Assembly (NCBI GenBank): GCA_014382645.1
Contig: JACNJI010000306.1
Coordinates: 1 to 5,831 of the forward strand
Direction: 5' to 3'
DNA from: Verrucomicrobiota bacterium
GTDB taxonomy: Bacteria; Verrucomicrobiota; Verrucomicrobiia; Opitutales; Seribacteraceae
DNA length: 5,831 nt
Under the pieces are notes generated by a model. It saw only the letters and a list, made by a program, of their open reading frames with translations, ran no database searches and was not told the DNA's origin. Position 1 is the first letter of the stretch. Every line of letters starts with the position of its first letter. Of the stretch, positions 4,657-5,831 are shown piece after piece. The position numbers were made by a program, and so were the translations under genes.

Positions 4657-5831
4657 CTAAGCGAGGATGTCGAGGATAGGTTCGCCTTTATGAGCTACTG
4701 TGAACGGGCGTCCGGATGGCGAATATTGAATTTCATTTAACGGCAATCCCAGAGCGTAGGCGATTGTGGCATTCAAGTCGGGCGGTTTGACTGGGTTTTC
4801 GGCCACTTCTTTGCCGTTCTCATCAGTTTTTCCATAAGCCGTGCCGCCTTTGATTGCGCCGCCGGCCATAAAGGCGGAGAAAGCTTTGGGCCAGTGATCA
4901 CGGCCATTGCGGGGATTGATTTCGGGAGTGCGACCAAACTCGGAGGTGAGCACTACAAGAGTTTCTTTCAGCAGTCCTCTGTGTTCAAGGTCGTATAGCA
5001 AAGCACTAAGAGCTTGGTCGACTTCCATACAGTTTTCGCCGACACGATCGAAATTTTCGTCATGGGTGTCCCAACCGCCACGAGTCACCTCTACGTAACG
5101 AACTTGGTTTTCGATCAATCGACGAGCAAGCAAACAACCTTGAGCAAAGTTCGATTCGCCATAGAACTCCTGTATGTTTTTGGGCTCTTGCGCGATGTCG
5201 AACGCTTTCAGGTCTTCGCTTCTCATGAGCTTGACCGCATCCTTGTAAAGATCTGAATAGGCTCGTACCTTCTTTTGAGGAAAACGACCGACAAACTTGG
5301 TGTTCATCTTTTCGGCCATGGCAAGACGTCGACCAAAACGGTCCTCATTCAGGTAGTCGGCCATCTTACTGTTGGCGAGACCAGCCTTTGGACTACCAAT
5401 GGGAAGCGGACCGAACTGAGATTCGAGGAACCCAGCCCCTAATTCATTACTGCCTCCCCCGATTCGAACGTTCATCGGAATGGTACGGTTGATTGGCCCG
5501 GACATCTTGGCTACCCAGCTTCCAAAGGTTGGGTGCACAATAGTACCACGCTTTTCATAGCTTGTATGCATCAGATATCCGGCCTGCTCGTGGGCGCCTT
5601 GGTTGGTCGAAACGGACCTGATTACGGCAGCGTTGTGCATGTGGGCCGCAGTCTTCGCAAAGTTTTCCGAGAGTATAACGCCGTCCGCGCTTGTTTGCAC
5701 GGCCTTGGTTGGCCCTTGCACCTTAGGATTGTTGGGTTTCGGATCGAAGGTGTCGAGGTGGGTCATTCCGCCCGCCCTGTTCAGGTAAATGACATACCGT
5801 GCCGTGGCGGGACGAACACCTGGAGTGAGAG
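4657..5831 (-). CDS. DUF1501 family protein, 5' end outside window
   Basis: The frame stays open from the TAG at 4659-4657 to the right edge, giving 390 visible codons. The first ATG in the window (5766) is not the start: the 21 upstream codons encode TARYVIYLNRAGG, which joins to MTHLDTFDPKP to form the usual DUF1501 opening, so the N-terminus, often a Tat signal in this family, is missing. Counted from that Met, further family landmarks are GAHEQAGYLMHT (57-68), HPTFGSWVAKMSG (78-90), GGWDTHDENF (230-239), SEFGRTP (275-281), GRDHWP (288-293) and the AGG.IKGG.AYGKTD segment (301-314). DUF1501 proteins are related to the alkaline phosphatase/sulfatase fold and are abundant in planctomycetes and Verrucomicrobiota, commonly next to genes for DUF1549/DUF1553 cytochrome proteins; their reaction is not established. 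The downstream neighbour is the dihaem-LRR gene, 23 bases away, which fits that pairing. Family call is firm. Confidence 0.95.
   Translation of the reverse strand, partial: LTPGVRPATARYVIYLNRAGGMTHLDTFDPKPNNPKVQGPTKAVQTSADGVILSENFAKTAAHMHNAAVIRSVSTNQGAHEQAGYLMHTSYEKRGTIVHPTFGSWVAKMSGPINRTIPMNVRIGGGSNELGAGFLESQFGPLPIGSPKAGLANSKMADYLNEDRFGRRLAMAEKMNTKFVGRFPQKKVRAYSDLYKDAVKLMRSEDLKAFDIAQEPKNIQEFYGESNFAQGCLLARRLIENQVRYVEVTRGGWDTHDENFDRVGENCMEVDQALSALLYDLEHRGLLKETLVVLTSEFGRTPEINPRNGRDHWPKAFSAFMAGGAIKGGTAYGKTDENGKEVAENPVKPPDLNATIAYALGLPLNEIQYSPSGRPFTVAHKGEPILDILA

Noticed and set aside
5764..5766. ATG as start of the DUF1501 gene
   Set aside because: The frame is open upstream to the window edge and encodes the conserved lead-in to HLDTFDPKP, so this Met is internal.
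1..5831. CRISPR array, tRNA, rRNA or insertion sequence
   Set aside because: No regularly spaced repeats, cloverleaf-like sequence, rRNA segments, transposase motifs or terminal inverted repeats were recognised.

Overview
The window looks like a chromosomal segment of a bacterium from the Planctomycetes-Verrucomicrobia-Chlamydiae group, most likely Verrucomicrobiota. The main clues are a DUF1501 protein next to a secreted protein that joins an SHD1-like domain, two planctomycete-type cytochrome c modules and leucine-rich repeats. That combination is typical of this group, but the phylum call is inference from gene content. All six genes I accept lie on the minus strand, so transcription runs from high to low coordinates. 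Both end genes are cut by the window edges. No rRNA, tRNA, CRISPR array or insertion sequence was seen.

Right part (2900-5831): the 3' part of a DUF1501 gene (4657 to beyond 5831) is followed after 23 bases by a gene for an exported 577-residue protein (2900-4633). That protein carries a signal peptide, an SHD1-like domain, two duplicated CxxCH haem modules and a C-terminal leucine-rich repeat domain. The two genes probably form the end of an operon whose first members lie outside the window. A 10-bp imperfect hairpin at 2816-2843 may mark the transcript end.

Middle part (2125-2899): a small regulator-like gene (2125-2694) appears to join an N-terminal ribbon-helix-helix DNA-binding domain to a C-terminal PAS sensor domain. 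This combination is uncommon. The AT-rich 205-base region upstream holds several inverted repeats. One abuts the start codon and overlaps the best -10 box, which suggests autoregulation.

Left part (1-2038): a 48-codon ORF (1892-2038) with a good ribosome binding site overlaps the start of a complete sufS-type cysteine desulfurase gene (669-1895) by four bases (ATGA), so the two are probably translationally coupled. After 97 bases comes a VOC/glyoxalase-fold protein with a signal peptide (1-571), whose C-terminus lies outside the window. No sufB, sufC, sufD or sufE gene is adjacent within the window.

The most distinctive items are the RHH-PAS regulator with its repeat-rich promoter region, the undescribed 48-aa ORF coupled to sufS, and the SHD1-dihaem-LRR protein. 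Functional links between the left, middle and right parts are not demonstrated by the sequence.
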